From: Morinoia aosen
Taxonomy: Eukaryota; Arthropoda; Malacostraca; Amphipoda; Talitridae
Reading direction: 5' to 3'
Length of the DNA: 64,000 bases
Assembly (NCBI GenBank): GCA_030386875.1
Contig: CM059567.1
Location: forward strand, 86,917,130 to 86,981,129
The notes under the pieces are model-generated. The model was not told the DNA's origin and searched no databases. It worked only from the letters and a program-made list of their open reading frames with translations. The position numbers were made by a program, and so were the translations under genes. This document shows positions 45,865 through 58,142 of the stretch, piece by piece (the stretch's first letter is position 1; every line of letters begins with the position of its first letter).

Positions 45865-47660
45865 TTTTCTTCTTTCATCGTCGTTATTCCTTAATTTTAT
45901 AACGCAGATAGTCAAATATTTATGAAGTTTAATTTTTCTAAATATAAAATGGAAAACTAGTGATGTACTGATAATGTAAAAAGGCTGATACTAATACTAT
46001 CGGTACATCTGAATTGAAAACATTACATATTGTTGCTTTTCAAAGGTTTCTCAAGTAAAATTATACTGCAACTTAGAAGTTTGAAGCTAAATTGTGTTAA
46101 CACTCGCTGTAAAATATGAATGGAATTAATATTGAATAAACATATTATTACTATTCTTTCACACTAAAAAATTATTGAGACGAGGCACTTGTCTCAATCA
46201 TCACCTTCATCAGGCACTTGACAACATGCCATACCGGCTTAACGTCTTCAGTGGAATAAGAATCTCACGTGAGAGCGAACACCTCATACCTTTTTAGAGC
46301 AGAAATTTTTTCAGAAATAAGATACACTCTAACGTACTACACATTCGCACTGAAATACATTTTGACATTGCTTGAAACTTATTAAATGATTCAGAAACCA
46401 CCACTGCAACTGTGACGTACAACATCATTCGAATAACTGCCGCGAAAGAGCTTGCCAGAATGCCAGTCTTGCCAACACGTGCGAGCAGTGTTGCCATCTC
46501 TAAATCGAATGCAGATGAAAATTTGGCTCAGATGAACAACAGGGTAGTATTATTTAATGTAACCCATACAAAATGATTAAATTGACATTTAAATACCCTA
46601 TTACAGTATAACTATCCGCAAGTTAAAGTTTTAGGTAAATTTGCCAATTTTTTAGTTGACAGCTGTGACTAGCAAGTATTCCTCGGTAGCTACCAACTGT
46701 AATTTTCATGGCAAATGAATTTTGCTGTCTGAGAGTGCTCAAGAATGTTAGCAAGTACGATTTTCCCTTAAGAATGTTTTTATCTTTCATTTGAGAGTCA
46801 TTTGAACTCGATAGGTGAATTATTTCAAAAGTTACGAGTGGTAGAAGGAAATCTAAAGTTGCACTCAAGAAATTCTAAAGAAATTTCTGTAGTTTCCAGA
46901 AGATCGTTTCCATACGGTATCTGCTGCAGCCTCGAAAGTTTTGCTTGTATGAGCTATGAAAAGTTAAAATTTTTAAGCTATTGGTGTCATAAAAATTTAT
47001 AATTATCGGCATATTCATTGTATTCATCGTATTTTAATTTTTATCGTAGGTATCTCTCACTATTTCGAGACGGTATATAAATAATAAACCGATGAACAGT
47101 TATTCTCTTATTAAACTATTGCATTTCTTTTAATATTGTTATGATTGTCACAAATTACTTCTGTTTGTAGGCTATTACGTATAGTTTTTAATATACGTAT
47201 TCTTTGAGATTTTTGCCTATTATGGATCTGTCCAAATTGTGCGAGCATTGAATTAATTTTCGATTTATCTGCAAGCCTTTTTTAAAATGAGCCAGGAGCT
47301 TGCAACGTTCAAATGAATTCGTTTTTAAAATGGAGCTTCTCCATCGCCTGCTTTACGAACTGTTTTTTCTTGTATGAGAATTGCACATATAATTGTTCTG
47401 GCAACTATACATATTTTATTAGGCTTGATTGGAATAAAACACACCCTCAGAGGGATACAATTATTGTATCTGTGGGAATTAGAGCTCCCAGGGAGAAAAA
47501 TGTGAGGGCCCGAGCTGAGAGTTAGGTAGGTCTTCTTTTTGTTGAAATAAAATGTTTTTTGCTAGGTTAAGGACCACCATTTTTCGATTCACTACTTCCC
47601 GGTTTTCCGCACCTCTGATTTTCTTCTTCAACTTTTATCTTATTTCATGAACTTCTTTCT
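45865..47660. other. Non-coding stretch
   Basis: No gene or transposon end recognised. Confidence 0.5.
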
Positions 47661-47803
47661 CATCTTACTGTTTCTATGCCCCTTCTGCTAAGATTCCTCA
47701 TTCTCTTATCTCCATACTGAATGGTGCCTTCCTCCTTCCTCTCTTCGATACGCTCTATTTTTGTAGCGGTTAGGGAGGCTTTAACTAACTTATAACCTAA
47801 TCT
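47661..47803 (+). repeat. Dispersed repeat, copy 1 of 3
   Basis: Contains TTACTGTTTCTATGCC, CCATACT(G/A)AATGGTGCC, CCTTCCTCTCTTCGATACGC and GCGGTTAGGGAGGC. The same blocks in the same order occur at 56341-56449 (partial) and 56491-56625. Family unknown; no poly-A tail or target duplication recognised. Confidence 0.6.
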
Positions 47804-47989
47804 GGAATAAAAACATCCCCTTCATACAGGCCTGAATTTTGTAATTGTTATCCCAGTGTGAAATGTTCTATAATTAGTAAAGCATAAATATAAAATTTCT
47901 GTATAGCTTTTTTTATTCATTTCATTATTACTTTACATTTAAAATTGGTATCATGCTTGGCAGTACAATGCTACACTTGATATCCGTAG

Positions 47990-48232
47990 AGTTTTCTATG
48001 AGACGCCAGTTCTAAATGCATCAAACTGAAGCCCAAGTGTTTAATCGATGAGACACTGAAACACTTTTAGTGGAACATAGGAGCGTCTCTAAATCGGGTC
48101 TGGAGACACTGGTATGCATCCAAATCTTGCGTGTCTCATTGATGATGCATCTGCGTGTCTTAGTTTTTGGGCCAACGTCAGATGCACCTGGGTGTTTCAA
48201 AATAGGGTTATTATTTCTTTCAGCGTGGGCAG
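47990..48232. repeat. TGTCTCA-iteron repeat
   Basis: GAGACACT, GCGTGTCTCATT, GCGTGTCTTA and GGGTGTTTCAAA words recur every 25-40 bp; the right end reads ATTTCTTTCAGCGTGGGC. Related to 41357-41520. Confidence 0.45.
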
Positions 48233-48935
48233 TGCCTACCCTGAGAAGTATAGATCAGCATCAACAATTTTTTTCTGTGAATAAAGATATCCAACGAAAT
48301 TTTATAATAGTTGACATAATTACCATGCTCGAAATACCCAAATTCTTCATATGTTTGTAGATATAGGCACCATTTGCACGACCTTTTATTCTCTGTGTCT
48401 CTGTTACGCAGAATAACAATGCAGTGCAGGTACCACATCAATGCTCAACACTGTTATGTTACAGCTATAATAAGCAAAAGCCGTCCTGCTTCTGTCTTAA
48501 CTGGCTTGACGTTTCTGGTACGTATTGTTTACGAATAAAAGCCACTTTTATCTTCTTTGTACACTGTAAAAAAAACTGCAAAAATACAGACAAAAACAGA
48601 CCAATTATCTGTTAAAATGACACAAATTGCTACTTCTAGTCCGTTTTCTGAATATTATCTGTTAAATCAACAAATTCATCCGTAATTCAGTTCGATACCG
48701 GACAATTTTGCTAATTTCCGTTGTTTTCACGGGTCAATTAAAAATTACGGGAGTAAATTGAATTCTTCGTTGTCGTAACGGAATCTTGGAAGTTGTCCGT
48801 TGATCCAACGGCTTATCTTTACATTTTGGAGTAGTTTTAACAGACAAACTGAATATTACAGATTCGACTGACTCTTCAGGGGATTATACGGAATTCGATT
48901 AAATTTCCATTGTTTCAATGGTCCGTAACAGTAAA

Positions 48936-50430
48936 AACATGATCAAATATTTGTCACAATTGCTGTTAATGTGGCAGTATGTCTTGTATCACTGTGGATC
49001 GTCGTTTTACTTTTTGTTCAACCAACATATTACCGATTTGCGATTGCCAAGTATGAGATAAAAAATTAATAATTCTGGCGGAACAGCCTAATTTAAAAAA
49101 TTAATAATACTCTCAGAATAGAATTTACAATATTAGCACTGCGTAAAAAGTTTCAAGTTGCAAATTCATCAATTTGCCAACTAGAAATATATGATGGCCA
49201 TGGCAGAAAGAGAAACGTTAATAAAAAGCCTGTGCAAATTTATTCAGAAAATTCCATTCCCTCTCATTTACGATGCAGACAACGCAGCGTAAAGATGGTA
49301 TACAATTTGACGTATTCTGCCCCAGAATTGGATAGCCCGTATATAAGTTGGCAAATTACCGTACTTAAACATGTATATTTTCATTTTCTGTGCATGTGAG
49401 GAACGTAATGCAATTAAGGGGCTTGTGCGTTTATACGTACATACATATATTGTCCATTCACTTGTGTGTGTATATATACGTAAGTACATACGCGTAAACA
49501 TACATACGAATAAGTGAAAAATACTACATACTGTATTACCGAACAAGTTAATGCGGTATTTAAATTTACGCAAATAAAAATTACAATGTTGAAAAAGTGA
49601 AATGAAGCACGAGCCGTTTTCATAGCCTTATATATACATAAAGAAGTTATGTTAATCATTTCTAAATGATCAACGGACAAATTCGATCACACGACTTTAT
49701 TTACACTCAACGCAAATATACCTTATATGAGCAGGGGTTCTCAAACTTTTCTGCTGTGACTGAAACTGGAACAGGTAGTGACTGGAACTGCCCTAACCCA
49801 TACTTGATTAGTTCATTTGGTGCTTCACTAAAATAATATTTTCTTTGAGAAACTTTGGTTTCCCGTGAACAATATACCAAATAATATAGAGCTGTGTTAT
49901 ATAGCTTTAATATAGAGTACACTTGTTGAGCTCATTTATTTCAAATTTATAAATTTCTCTACTTCTTCGGAAAAGAATAAAAGGATAAAGAAAAATGAAG
50001 CTGTTTATTGAATGAAAGACATTCTGTCGTTGCCGTATTAAATTTATTAGCGGTAATAAATTCCACTATAAACTAATTGTTTTAGATGCAAAAATGAATG
50101 TTAGAAAATGTTTATCAACCTTAATTGAGTCGTTTATGCTCTCTAAAAAGCTAGAAATATTTTCAATTCATGTCCAGTCATGCGTCGAGTAGAATATATT
50201 TTCAACAATAGAAAGGACTCGTTACTCGTGTCCACTTTCGAACGTCTGTCGCAAACTAGTCCCTGTTCCTGGGCCCGGAGTGGAATTCATCGTAGTGGAA
50301 TTCAGCGCAGTGGAGGGCATATAATGCATAACCTTAGTGTATTTTACATTTTTATATCGTTGAAACTAAATTTCAAAGGAATTGAACGTCCAGCTGGTTA
50401 AAGACCATTTAATAGAAGATCGTGAGCGAT
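48936..50430. other. AT-rich stretch without recognised genes
   Basis: Contains a (TA)/(CA)-rich microsatellite at about 49435-49510. No protein or RNA family recognised. Confidence 0.5.
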
Positions 50431-50515
50431 GCCAATTGGCCAATGACGGAACGCAAAAAACGTCACGTGACGAAAAATCGTCACGTGACTTTGTTTACAA
50501 CTGGTTATGGCGGCC
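50431..50515 (+). promoter_or_regulatory. Promoter-like cluster: CCAAT, paired CACGTG, ATGGCGGCC
   Basis: Within 85 bases there are two CCAAT boxes (50432-50436 and 50440-50444), two identical GTCACGTGAC palindromes (50462-50471 and 50480-50489; E-box class) spaced 18 bases apart, and ATGGCGGCC (50507-50515), resembling the element around starts of TATA-less housekeeping genes. No TATA box is present. The cluster is unlike the surrounding AT-rich DNA and could be the promoter of a host gene or of a gene carried by the surrounding element. Confidence 0.45.
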
Positions 50516-50548
50516 GTAAGTGATGCGAAGTAGATTACGGGAGTTAAA

Positions 50549-50739
50549 ATGGCTCCTTGCGTACGCTTAAGAAAAAGTTTTTCGATAATTGATGAAACTG
50601 AAATATGTTGAATGCAACATGCATTTGAAGATGCATTATATATCCAAAATGCCGAAGAAGTCTTGTGTGGAGTAAAGTGTAAGCACTTCTGTCCTTCGAA
50701 CTTCAAATCCAGTTCCAGAAAGAGCTGTGCCAAACCAAG
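50549..50739 (+). CDS. Possible first exon of an unrecognised gene (in-frame TGA)
   Basis: Starting at ATG 50549, one frame reads MAPCVRLRKSFSIIDETEIC, then TGA (50609-50611), then directly MQHAFEDALYIQNAEEVLCG and KCKHFCPSNF, and closes with CAAG|GTAAAG, a plausible splice donor at 50739/50740. It lies 34 bases downstream of the promoter-like cluster. Either the second Met opens the real frame with a short upstream frame before it, or the region is a pseudo-exon. The Cys-rich second part suggests no family to me, and no partner exon has been established. Confidence 0.22.
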
Positions 50740-51688
50740 GTAAAGTAAAACTTAACTAGAGTTACATCATTTATCCCAATTAACTCACTGAATCAAAGCT
50801 TCATAAATTAATAATGAGTTTCTTATTACCCATTGTTTGAAAAAAGAGCAGGTTTTTGATTGACCCTTAATAGCATGAGTTTATGAAGAGAAAAATTTGT
50901 ATGTGCTTTAACTTATGTTGTCATTGATGGAGGCCGAGCAAAATTAAATATTTTTTGTGGAAACTAAAATAAAACACATTAGACATCCCCAAAATTTAAT
51001 TGACATTATTATTATGATTAAGATTAGTATATTGTTGCCTTTTTCTACAAAATTGAATAACAAATGCAATTCTAAAAGTTATTTTTTAAATAATTATTCA
51101 TAATTGAAATGTCTTGAATTGGCTGTATTGCCTGTTATGTTATTTATTTTGTATCTGAGTAACTGTCTTGTATCAAATTACAATCAAAATCTCTCATTAA
51201 AAGTTTTATTTTTGAATGAGTGACTTACTTTGTATGTGCATCAATTGTTTATTACACGGTTCTTTCAGTTTGCTTGCGAGCAAACAATTTCAAAATTTCT
51301 ATATATAATAAATATAGCTCAGTAAAAATAATATGATTAGTTAGGCCTATAGCATTTTAAAAATGATTTATATATATACATATATCTATTATGTAGAGTA
51401 TTCACAATGCCATCTAAATATCACTAGATAACCATGCATGATCCATTTAAAAAATTGTTTTGCTTTGAACGCGTTCACTACGTATTGGGCCACATGTGTA
51501 CCATTCGGTAAATTGCTCATTCAAGTACCGGTGTAAGTAAACGACATCTTATATCTGTTTCACAAACTGTTTAAAATATATCTGTTATCATACATTGGGA
51601 AATGTTATCATGCAATTATATTTTCATATTTCTTAGAGGAAGGATGAAATTGTATTCAAGCACTACAGTAAATTTCCCAATTGTTCTA
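50740..51688. other. AT-rich stretch
   Basis: No gene recognised; would be intronic if the exon at 50549-50739 is real. Confidence 0.4.
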
Positions 51689-51697
51689 GTTACAACC

Positions 51698-52086
51698 GGT
51701 AAATGTGTAGCGTTGGTCAGTAATCGATTTTCCACTTTTCAGTGTCTAAACGTAGTTAATTAGATCAAAATAAACAAGTTTTCTTCTATGCACTTTCCGT
51801 CGTAAATGAATATTTTACAAGTTATAGTGGTAAATTACTGACCGCAACTCCAATGTTTGAAGCGGGAACTAATTCAAACAGCACGTCGGACGGCAACACT
51901 GCAATGCCGTCTTGCTTCTAGTTCGATCGTCATCAAAGACGAAACCAAACCTACCGCTATACCTCGTTAAATACTCATTTAAGACGGAAAGTGCATAGAA
52001 GAAAACTTGTTTATTTCGATCTAATTAACTACGTTTAGGCACTGAAAACTCAAAAATCGATTACTGACCAACGCTACACATTTACC
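51698..52086. mobile_element. Mutator-like fold-back MITE with 9-bp target duplication
   Basis: The flanks GTTACAACC are identical at 51689-51697 and 52087-52095. The tips are perfect inverses (GGTAAATGTGTAGCG) and the arms stay similar for about 150 bp, through GGTCAGTAATCGATTTT, AAACAAGTTTTCTTC and GCACTTTCCGTC. Nine-base duplications with very long inverted ends are typical of Mutator-like elements. It is 389 bp and encodes nothing. Relatives lie at 4001-4512 and 52325-52825. Confidence 0.75.
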
Positions 52087-52324
52087 GTTACAACCTAACC
52101 AAACTCACCGTTAACAACCGTAGAAATGCAGTGAACATGTTAAATTATAGTTGTTTTTCCTTTACTCATGGCTTGAATTTTAATTGAAAATATAATATCA
52201 TGCAGGCTTCTGCATTTATGTAGCCTTGTAGAGAAATATAGTGTACCTACTCTTGCTTTACTTAGTTGTAAAATGAATGATTAGGCTTTGAGTATGCCAG
52301 CTTCCTATACTATATCTGGTCTCT

Positions 52325-52825
52325 GGTAAATGTTAAGGAGAGGACCATAATTGATTTTCCACTTTTCGGTGCCTTAACATAGATAATTAGATCTAAATAA
52401 AAAAATTTTATTCTATGCACTTTCCGTTGTAGATGAGTATTTACCAAGTCATAGCGGTAAATTACTGACCGCAACTCTTGTGTTTGAAGCCGATAGAAAT
52501 TGGGCGGAGCGGAAGACTATAATGGACTCTCCCTTCCGACGCGCTGGAATGATGAGCGCAAAGACGAAAGACATACCGCTATAGCTCGTTATTTTATGGG
52601 TGATAACCTTTATTGTGTTATTAACTATAAGATCTTAGAAGTGGATTCAGGCTCTGCGGGGTCAGCCAATAATAAATTACAAAGTACCCAAACGTACGCT
52701 ACCCAAATCAAACCTACTGCTATAACTCGGTTTAATTCTAATTTTCGACGGAATTTGCATAGAAGAAAAGTTGTTTATTTTGATCTAATTAACTATATTT
52801 AGGCACCAAAGGTGACCATACAAAG
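52325..52825. mobile_element. Mutator-like fold-back MITE, degraded copy
   Basis: Starts GGTAAATGTT and shares GATTTTCCACTTTTCGGTGCC, GCACTTTCCGT and TAAATTACTGACCGCAACTC with the element at 51698-52086. The right arm (about 52690-52805) is recognisable but its outer tip is missing, and a stretch around 52600-52690 is absent from the relative. Confidence 0.6.
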
Positions 52826-52980
52826 TGTACATAGAATTTGTTTTAGTTACTTCAAGGTTAACATAATCATGGGATCTGTCTAGAAAGTTTTGTTCAGGGT
52901 GAATGGAATTTGCATTTTCATGAACTTGAGTCCCAAATTGAAATTTTTTTGACTATATTTGAATGAATTGAAATCCACAA

Positions 52981-53427
52981 GCTGAAAAGATTAAAAGAAA
53001 ACTGGTCACTCAATAGAAATGAAACAATCATACAGGCAAAAACAAAGACGATTAATAAAATTAATACAAAAAAAAACACACATGGATGTAATTGTAATTG
53101 TAATTTACAATTGTAATTGTAAATGTAACACACATTATTGAAGCCTTACATATCCATAAACTCAAAGCTTCCCTCAATGAAAATATGAACGATTTTTTTG
53201 CTCTGAAATTGTTTAAAAGCACCGCGCCGTAAATTGTTGGAACAATCGTTGCAGTCCACCATTTTGCTTTATTCTTCGGCCAAGTGAACATGTGTTGAGA
53301 AAGTTAGTCTTGGTATTTTACATCCATGTGTGTTTTTTTTGTATTAATTTTATTAATGGTCTTAGTTTTTGCCTGTATGATTGTTTCATTTCTATTGAGT
53401 GACCAGTTTTCTTTTCGTCTTTTCAGC
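52981..53427. repeat. Inverted repeat, ~110-bp arms, Penelope-like fragment
   Basis: The arm 52981-53090 is matched in reverse at 53319-53427 at high identity (AACTGGTCACTCAATAGAAA, CAATCATACAGGCAAAAAC and others). Between them lie ATTGTA repeats and unrelated sequence. Just right of the second arm is CTGAGGA (53428-53434), then the small hairpin ATGCC-AGT-GGCAT, then GAAACG. This layout resembles the hammerhead-like motif known from termini of Penelope-like retroelements; no reverse transcriptase is found here. Confidence 0.45.
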
Positions 53428-53464
53428 CTGAGGATGATGCCAGTGGCATTGAAACGTTGCATTT

Positions 53465-55140
53465 TACCTATTGACTATAGTGTGATTTAGTAAAATGATA
53501 AGCAATTTGCTGAGAATTTTAACACGTAATGAACTTCAAATATATCGTGATGCTGAAAAATTAGTAAAGAATTGAAATCCAGTCAGAATGAAAAAAGATT
53601 ATTCAGATAAGAATGTTCTCACTGAAAATGTTAATTGATATATTAAAAAAGTGAAGTAAAATTTAAAATCAGATCATGTTAAAATTGAAAATCACATTAA
53701 TTTATTATGCACCACTCTACATAATTAAGAAATGTCACATTTTTGTTTTCTGCGTAATTAAATTGTTGATGTTTTCAAATGTCAGCTGTGAAAATTCATT
53801 AAGATCTGTACAATGGTTCTCAAGGTACAGAGGTTAGCAGCTGGGTAATAGGGTGGCTTACTTGAATTATTAGGTATCTAATGTGATTAATTTGCATGTG
53901 AAGTCATAAAAATAACTTGTTTCTGGTATCTCAAAGGAATGTGCTTTAAAATGGTGTGGGCACTAATGAGGAGCTAACACACCCTGAGCCATACATTTTG
54001 TGTGCATTTATTGAATAATTCACAAGCATTGCAAGATTATTTTTGAAATTATCCAATAACCCTTCTCTGCTATTGTAAGTTATTGACAATAAGATCAACA
54101 AAAGCTCTGCCCCTCTTTGTAGGAACTTGATTCTACTCTCATTTGATGCAGAAATGATCTGTTTACAAAAATAGAGAAAAATTTAAAGTTCTACTCTAAA
54201 CTTGAATGTTGCCAGAAATTTGTGTTCTTTAAAAAATTTTGATTTCAAATATGTACCTTTTTCCAATTCAATATTAATATTTGTGTTTCCATTTGTTATA
54301 TATTGTTTATTTTTGGGTTTAAGCAAACCTGGATTAAGTTTCTGCGTTGAAAAGTGATGGAGCTTTTGTTGCTGTAATAAATGCAAAAATGGCGCATTTA
54401 TCTGTTGAAATTTTTCTAGTTGCAAAAACAAATGAAAGCTAAAAAACTCATATCCTTACCAGTAAAAGTATTCTATATTAGACTGGTGTTTTAAATTTGC
54501 TGTTTACCCTTTGCACCAAGAAATCCAAAAAAGACAGCTTGTTATTCGTTTAATATTAGGATGTTTACTATTGTAAATGTAATATTTGGATGTAAGCGAC
54601 CAGCGCTGCTGCAACATTCTCACTGTGATGTCATTAAAGTTTTTTCTCTGATGCAGGAAAGGAACTTGAGCATCAAGAAGGGAGAAACTAATTTACAGAT
54701 GTAAAATTTATGAACAACGCTTGTTCTTAGTAGAATATCAATAGTTTCAAATATGATCATTTTTCAAAATGATTTTCATAAAAACATCATGTTGGGTGAA
54801 TGTCGACAAATTACTTTAGTGCTGTAGCATTTTCAAATTGTTAAAACTAGCTGAATCAAGACTAATAATCTCACAAATTTGTATAGATGTTTATATGTAT
54901 GTGTCTACATGAATGTGTATAATAACTGTATATGCATACATATATATACATATTGGTACATAACAGTTTAAGTTCAGAGAGGTACATACTTGCATGTTCC
55001 TGCGCATTCCTTTGCCGAACATTTACTTGAGGTCAAGGTGAGAGTTTCACATATTTAATTTCTGTTGGCTCGTACATTTTCAGTAGTATGAATATGACTT
55101 CACTAACTTACAAACGCTAATGTATTTTTAACAATTCCAG
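53465..55140. other. AT-rich stretch without recognised genes
   Basis: No family recognised. A pyrimidine-rich stretch followed by GATGCAG near 54635-54657 could be a splice acceptor but the exon reading after it closes quickly. Confidence 0.4.
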
Positions 55141-55144
55141 ATAA

Positions 55145-55321
55145 CTACTGAAAGTCAACCCCCAACGAAGCTTCAAAATAAGATCCACGAATGGAAGAAA
55201 ACGCCACTGCGGGACGCATCCGAATGTCCTGTCGTTGGTCGCGTGCCTCAGCAGCACGGAAGAGTCTCTTGGCCTGAACCCTGCCACCTTGCTTGCTGAT
55301 CTATTCCACAAGTGTGATTGA
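55145..55321 (+). other. GC-rich open segment, possible last exon
   Basis: Unlike the surrounding DNA this segment is about half GC. In the frame from 55145 it reads 58 residues, including KVNPQRSFKIRSTNGRKRHC and LGLNPATLLADLFHKCD, to TGA 55319-55321. A TTCCAG acceptor-like site lies at 55135-55140, but a TAA follows it in this frame, so a junction has not been shown. No Met start is present. An antisense frame of 64 codons overlaps. I recognise no domain. Confidence 0.2.
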
Positions 55322-56340
55322 TGTCTTCATTTTTTAATGACACAATTGAATGTTATGTTAGGTTTAAGTGACAGCTTATTCAATTTTCTGACAAGTTTTT
55401 ACATTCTGAACATTATATAGGTCTTTTCAAGTAAGATTGCTGACAACCAAGGTCCCCATGCAGTTCATTCATAAATTAATAGTGAAAAATTGAACAACTC
55501 ATTATCACAATATAATTTAATACCTAGAAGGAGAGGGGTTTTATATGTCACGACTGGAATGTGGGCTATGTGAAGCAGGTGATTCATTTTAATCTTGTTT
55601 TTTCATCACAGCCCTCCTCCCCCTCACACAAATGGGTAATCCTCATGTGTGCTTTGCACTTAGAGATACTAATAGGCTATGTAGGCCCTGACTTAAGGAC
55701 AAGTTGGCCTTCCTTTCTCGTTACAGTGGGTTGAGGACTTCTGGACCGTATTGCCCTTTTCACCACCTCAACTTCAATCTTGATGCTTTTCATTTCATAC
55801 TCTTGTTTTTTCTTTTTACTATGCTTAAGACAATACTTCGCTAGAAAACACATAGTGCATTTTAGATTCGTAGTTCCCACATGACCAGTGCGCCTTCTGC
55901 CACATACTTGTCTTGAATAATGTCAGTGCTAATTACTTACTGCTAGTATTATGAAACGTACCACTGAAATTTTGTGTTTTTTGTGTGTTCCTGCGTTTTA
56001 ATTTTGTTTTGCATGCTTGTAGGAATTTCACTTCCATTCTGGTTTTCAAGCTAAGGTTCTTCAGATAATAAAAGATGGTTCAACTTTTTGACGAAAGGTT
56101 AAGTAAATGTTATTGGACTCGTGTTAGCTGCTAAATTGTTTGGATGACGATTTTTTCAAATCGGGGTGCGATTTTCAAATAGTTTCTCAATTCTGTTTTA
56201 AACGCGTCGGATAGGCTTGCATAGATCTGCGGTATGTTTGAGTCTTAAAGTTGTACGTGAACATTCTGTGTATCAGGTCTCCATGCTTTCTCATTGTCTA
56301 GGCGTTAAATTATTTTTGCCAAATAAGACAAAATTGACTA
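55322..56340. other. Non-coding stretch
   Basis: No gene or repeat recognised. Confidence 0.45.
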
Positions 56341-56625
56341 CCTTACGCCTTACTCATATCTCCATACTAAATGGTGCCTCCCTCCTTCCTCTCTTCGATA
56401 CGCTTTTTTTTTTAGCGGTTAGGGAGGCTTAAACTAACTTATAATCTACAATCTACAATCTTTGATTTTGTTTCATGAACTTATGTTTTACCTTACTGTT
56501 TCTATGCCTTTTCTGCATAGATTACGCGTTCCCTTAATTCCATACTAAATGGTGCCGTCTTCCTTCCTCTCTTTGGATAGCCTTAGTTGCGGATAGGGAG
56601 GCTTAAACTAACTGATAATCTAATC
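56341..56625 (+). repeat. Dispersed repeat, copies 2 and 3 in tandem
   Basis: Two adjacent copies (56341-56449 and 56491-56625) of the repeat at 47661-47803, sharing CCATACTAAATGGTGCC, CTTCCTCTCTT and TAGGGAGGCTTAAACTAACT. Confidence 0.6.
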
Positions 56626-57618
56626 TTCGAGATTCAATAGTACTGACGTCAGAATAGGTTTATTCTGAACCATATACTTTAATTAATGAGTTCACCGCTT
56701 TGTTGAACTTATTTTATTGCGGTACAGATTCATCATAGAGTGAACCGATGATATGTATTAGAAAGTTTGTACACTACGCGTAATATATGTATAACGTTAT
56801 TCATGCATAGCAATGAGTTGATTTTTCTGTAATTTCGTACTTCTGTGTGGTTTTTGCTTTTTTATTGTCTGTAAGAACTGTTGACTAAATTTCGTAAGGA
56901 TTACGTACCAAGACAATGTTTTCAGTTATACTTAAATACATTTTTCTTTGAACTCTGAAATGTTTGGCTTGTATTTTGATGAAGCAGATTGCATCACCAT
57001 TGACAGCAGCAGTTAATATTTTTTCTGTTTGCAGAGTACCTCTATAGCTCAGAATAATACTACTAGGGATACTCAGTTTCAAGTACTAAATTAATTTTAA
57101 CTCGGTGTAGTTTTTCCTTCTTAGCAACAGACGAGGTATGGAAACATCGATAGATTTTTCAGTATGGTTCATTAATATTGCTTGTGTATTATAAGTTCTT
57201 TGGTTATATAGTTTTTTGTTTTTTCGATTGAAAAATAATTTCATACTTGATAGAGGTGCCCAACGGTGAAGCATATTTCATTCACAATGCTCCTGCAATA
57301 TATAGAAGTGAGCTGCGCTATGGGTAGGACTTTTTCGCAGAAAACAGTTTTCAGCTCTCGATGCTTTCCGGTTTCTTTCGGCATGCCTTATCTTGTTATA
57401 CATGTCTTTCATCATTCGTTCCTAGGGGTGTCATACGGTGTGTGAAAACACTTTGTATACCAAATTGTTTTTCAGTACATTTTTCAAGCAAGTAATTCGT
57501 TTTTGACAAACCCAAGAAGTATCCATGTGAATCTTATTAAATATACGAAGTGTACGAAAAATTTTCATCAAGCAGTCTGAATCGTCAGCGGTTATGAGGT
57601 TTATAAAAATGAAGACTT

Positions 57619-58142
57619 GAGCTTCTGTTGAATCAACCGAAACATAAAGAAGCTTCTGGGTAAGTGACAGTTTCAAGAGATTCTGCTACTACGACAGAGG
57701 AACCGGAAATTGGACGGTCCTCTGATGCATCTGCCACGTGCAGATACATTATGGTGCCCAGTATATATTACATGCGATGTACTTTTGTTACATAGAAGTA
57801 TAGCTGCAAGGCTATATTTACGAACCGCAGTGAACGATGCAATGAAAGAACTTTACGAAACTTCCTATTAACGCGGGAAGTCTTCCGCGTTAATAGGAAG
57901 TTACTATTTCTTTTATTGCACATTTCACTGCGGTCCGTACACATAGCCTTGCAGCTATACTTCAATGTAACAAAGGTACATCGCATGTAATATATACTGG
58001 GCACCATAATGTATCTGCACGTGGCAGATGCATCAGAGGACCGTCCAATTTCCGGTTCCTCTGTCGTAGTAACAGAATTTCTTGAAACGGTCACTAACCC
58101 AGAGGCTTCTTTATGTTTCTGTAAATTCAACAGAAGCTCGTA
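57619..58142. repeat. Large palindrome, ~250-bp arms with 8-base spacer
   Basis: The sequence folds back around 57880/57881. The innermost arms CTTCCTATTAACGCGG (57861-57876) and its exact inverse (57885-57900) flank GAAGTCTT. Outwards, TATAGCTGCAAGGCTAT, CATGCGATGTAC, ATACATTATGGTGCCCAG, AGGAACCGGAAATTGGACGG and GAGCTTCTGTTGAAT all recur in mirrored order, with a few mismatches and small indels. It adjoins the iteron-rich right end of the CACTG-bounded interval. Confidence 0.8.
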
